Shown piece by piece: positions 15,263-16,294 of a DNA stretch of 16,294 bases. Source of the DNA: Paracoccaceae bacterium (lineage in GTDB: Bacteria > Pseudomonadota > Alphaproteobacteria > Rhodobacterales > Rhodobacteraceae); assembly GCA_013214715.1 (NCBI GenBank), contig JABSSB010000023.1:3066-19359 (forward strand), read 5' to 3'. Below the pieces are notes generated by a model. That model did no database searches. It was not told where the DNA came from and saw only the letters and a program-made list of their open reading frames with translations. A program made the translations under genes and the position numbers. Positions within the stretch are counted from its first letter, which is position 1, and each line of letters starts with the position of its first letter.

Positions 15263-15302
15263 CATTCTCCGCCTCATGGGCGACTTTGCAGAAAGGCAGA
15301 AC

Positions 15303-16294
15303 ATGTTTCCCAACAAGGTAAAACAGGCCTGGGCCGAAGGGCGCCCGGTGATCAATGGCTGGCTGGGCATCGGCAACCCCTTCGTGGCCGAGATCATGGC
15401 CGCGGCAGGCTTTGACAGCCTGACCATCGATGCGCAGCACGGGTTTCTCGATTACAGCGATGCCTGCGCGATGTTGCAGGCGATGCGCGCCTCGGGTGTG
15501 ACGCCGCTGGCGCGGGTGCCGTGGCGCGAACCGGGCGCGATCATGAAGCTGCTGGATGCAGGCGTACAGGGCATCATCTGCCCGATGGTCAACACGGCGG
15601 AGGAGGCGGCGGAGTTCGCCTCTTACTGCCGCTACCCGCCGCACGGCACGCGCAGCTTTGGTCCGACACGGGTGAATTTCGCGACGCCGAATTATTATGC
15701 TCAGGCCAATGATGAGGTGCTGGTCATCGCGATGATCGAAACCCAGGAGGCTTTTGATAATCTCGACGCGATCTGCGCCACGCCGGGGATTGATGGCGTC
15801 TATATCGGCCCTGCCGATTTGACGCTGGGGCTGAGCAATGGCGCGCTGCCGCCCGGTCAGGACCGCGAAGAGCCCGAGATGGTCGCCGCGATCCAGCGCA
15901 TTCAGGCCGCCGCCGCCAAGGCGGGCATCGGCGCGGCGATCCATACTGGCGGGCCGGATTACGCGGCCAAGGCCATCGGCTGGGGCTTCAACATGGCCAC
16001 GATTGCCGCCGATACCACGCTGCTCACAAGCGGCTCCAAAGCCGTGGTGGCCGAGGCCCGCCAACCGACACATCGGGCGGGTATTGATCCTTTGGCGCTT
16101 TTGCAACGTTTGCTGATCACCGGTGCAGCGGGCGCTCTGGGCAATGTGGCGCGGGACCATCTGGCGCCTTTGGCGACGGAATTGCGGCTGAGCGATATTG
16201 AGCCCGTCATCGACCTGCGCCCACATGAGCAGTTCGTGCAGGCCGATCTGGGCGATGCGCAAGCGATGCGCGATCTTGTGCAGGGCTGTGACGG
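15303..16294 (+). CDS. HpcH/HpaI-type aldolase, in frame with uronate dehydrogenase (partial)
   Basis: This is a class II, metal-dependent pyruvate aldolase that cleaves 2-keto-3-deoxy acids to pyruvate and an aldehyde (GarL/HpaI relatives). The domain covers residues 1 to about 252. H46 in DAQHGF is the catalytic base, R71 is in ARVPW, and the metal ligands are E146 (AMIETQE) and D172 (IGPADL). AAAGG before the ATG at 15303 sets the start, 40 bases after the previous gene. The frame does not stop where the family usually ends. It runs on through ARQPTHRAGIDPLALLQ into a Rossmann fold that I recognise as uronate dehydrogenase and leaves the window open. In the frame one base earlier, codons 16031-16087 read ...PPTDTSGGY-stop, a plausible native aldolase end. 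So this is either a true fusion or two genes joined by a one-base deletion near 16055-16066. Confidence 0.85.
   Translation, partial: MFPNKVKQAWAEGRPVINGWLGIGNPFVAEIMAAAGFDSLTIDAQHGFLDYSDACAMLQAMRASGVTPLARVPWREPGAIMKLLDAGVQGIICPMVNTAEEAAEFASYCRYPPHGTRSFGPTRVNFATPNYYAQANDEVLVIAMIETQEAFDNLDAICATPGIDGVYIGPADLTLGLSNGALPPGQDREEPEMVAAIQRIQAAAAKAGIGAAIHTGGPDYAAKAIGWGFNMATIAADTTLLTSGSKAVVAEARQPTHRAGIDPLALLQRLLITGAAGALGNVARDHLAPLATELRLSDIEPVIDLRPHEQFVQADLGDAQAMRDLVQGCD
16092..16294 (+). CDS. udh: uronate dehydrogenase, N-terminal fragment
   Basis: This NAD-dependent enzyme oxidises D-galacturonate or D-glucuronate to the aldarolactone, the substrate family of Gci. Only about 67 residues are in the window. 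RLLITGAAGALG (residues 269-280 of the continuous frame) is the short-chain dehydrogenase nucleotide loop TGxxGxxG. RLSDIEPV at 295-302 holds the acidic residue that selects NAD. VQADLGDAQAMRDLVQGCD matches the typical Udh segment. The catalytic Ser-Tyr-Lys would lie beyond the edge. No ATG is available; if it is translated separately, TTG at 16092 (10 bases after GGGCGGG 16075-16081) or TTG at 16101 are candidate starts. As read, it is in frame with the aldolase, see that entry. The Udh call is from recalled family similarity; other extended SDRs are the alternative. Confidence 0.75.
   Translation, partial: MALLQRLLITGAAGALGNVARDHLAPLATELRLSDIEPVIDLRPHEQFVQADLGDAQAMRDLVQGCD

Noticed and set aside
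13115..15427. A 770-codon minus-strand open frame across the dehydratase, dehydrogenase and aldolase genes
   Set aside because: It spans three well-supported plus-strand genes and their junctions. Its composition (Arg, His, Gln, Pro) is typical of an antisense shadow.

Overview
The window is GC-rich (about 60-65% in hand-counted blocks) and looks like the chromosome of an alphaproteobacterium, most probably a marine-type Rhodobacteraceae (Roseobacter group). This is an inference from protein style: a rhizobial-type AglA glucosidase, an Agrobacterium-type galactarolactone cycloisomerase, a Caulobacter-type pentonate dehydratase and a monomeric isocitrate dehydrogenase. No rRNA, tRNA, CRISPR array, insertion sequence or phage gene was seen.

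Left part (1-5822), central metabolism. The 3' end of a DUF924-family gene meets, tail to tail, a small membrane-anchored coiled-coil protein (604-188). Divergent from that is lpdA (773-2167, dihydrolipoyl dehydrogenase), with a perfect 7-4-7 palindrome in front of it and a strong terminator behind it. An orphan sulfotransferase-like gene of lower GC (2323-3429) separates lpdA from icd (3573-5774, monomeric NADP-isocitrate dehydrogenase), which also ends in a textbook terminator.

Middle (5823-10333). There is a small unrecognised gene on the minus strand (6279-5872). A stretch of about 440 bp without a convincing gene but with several hairpins and palindromes follows. Then come two minus-strand genes: a GH13 alpha-glucosidase (aglA) followed by an acetolactate-synthase-like TPP enzyme. 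A BIME-like inverted repeat (10195-10333) fills the space between aglA and the next operon.

Right part (10334-16294), a sugar-acid catabolic locus built from two divergent operons around a 145-bp control region. To the left run a GarR-like beta-hydroxyacid dehydrogenase and gci, overlapping by ATGA. To the right run an IlvD/Edd-type sugar-acid dehydratase, a D-2-hydroxyacid dehydrogenase, an HpcH/HpaI-type aldolase and the N-terminus of uronate dehydrogenase (udh), cut by the window end. The genes can be assembled into a uronate route: Udh makes the aldarolactone, Gci opens it to a 2-keto-3-deoxy acid, the aldolase splits that to pyruvate plus a semialdehyde, and the GarR-like enzyme reduces the semialdehyde. 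The dehydratase could feed pentonates or other aldonates into the same aldolase. This assembly is inference.

The most unusual observation is that the aldolase frame has no stop before udh. As written, the two enzymes form one continuous reading frame. One frame away, a plausible native aldolase ending (...Ser-Gly-Gly-Tyr-stop at 16085-16087) sits exactly where the fusion junction begins, so a one-base deletion, a sequencing error, a recoding event or a genuine fusion must be told apart.
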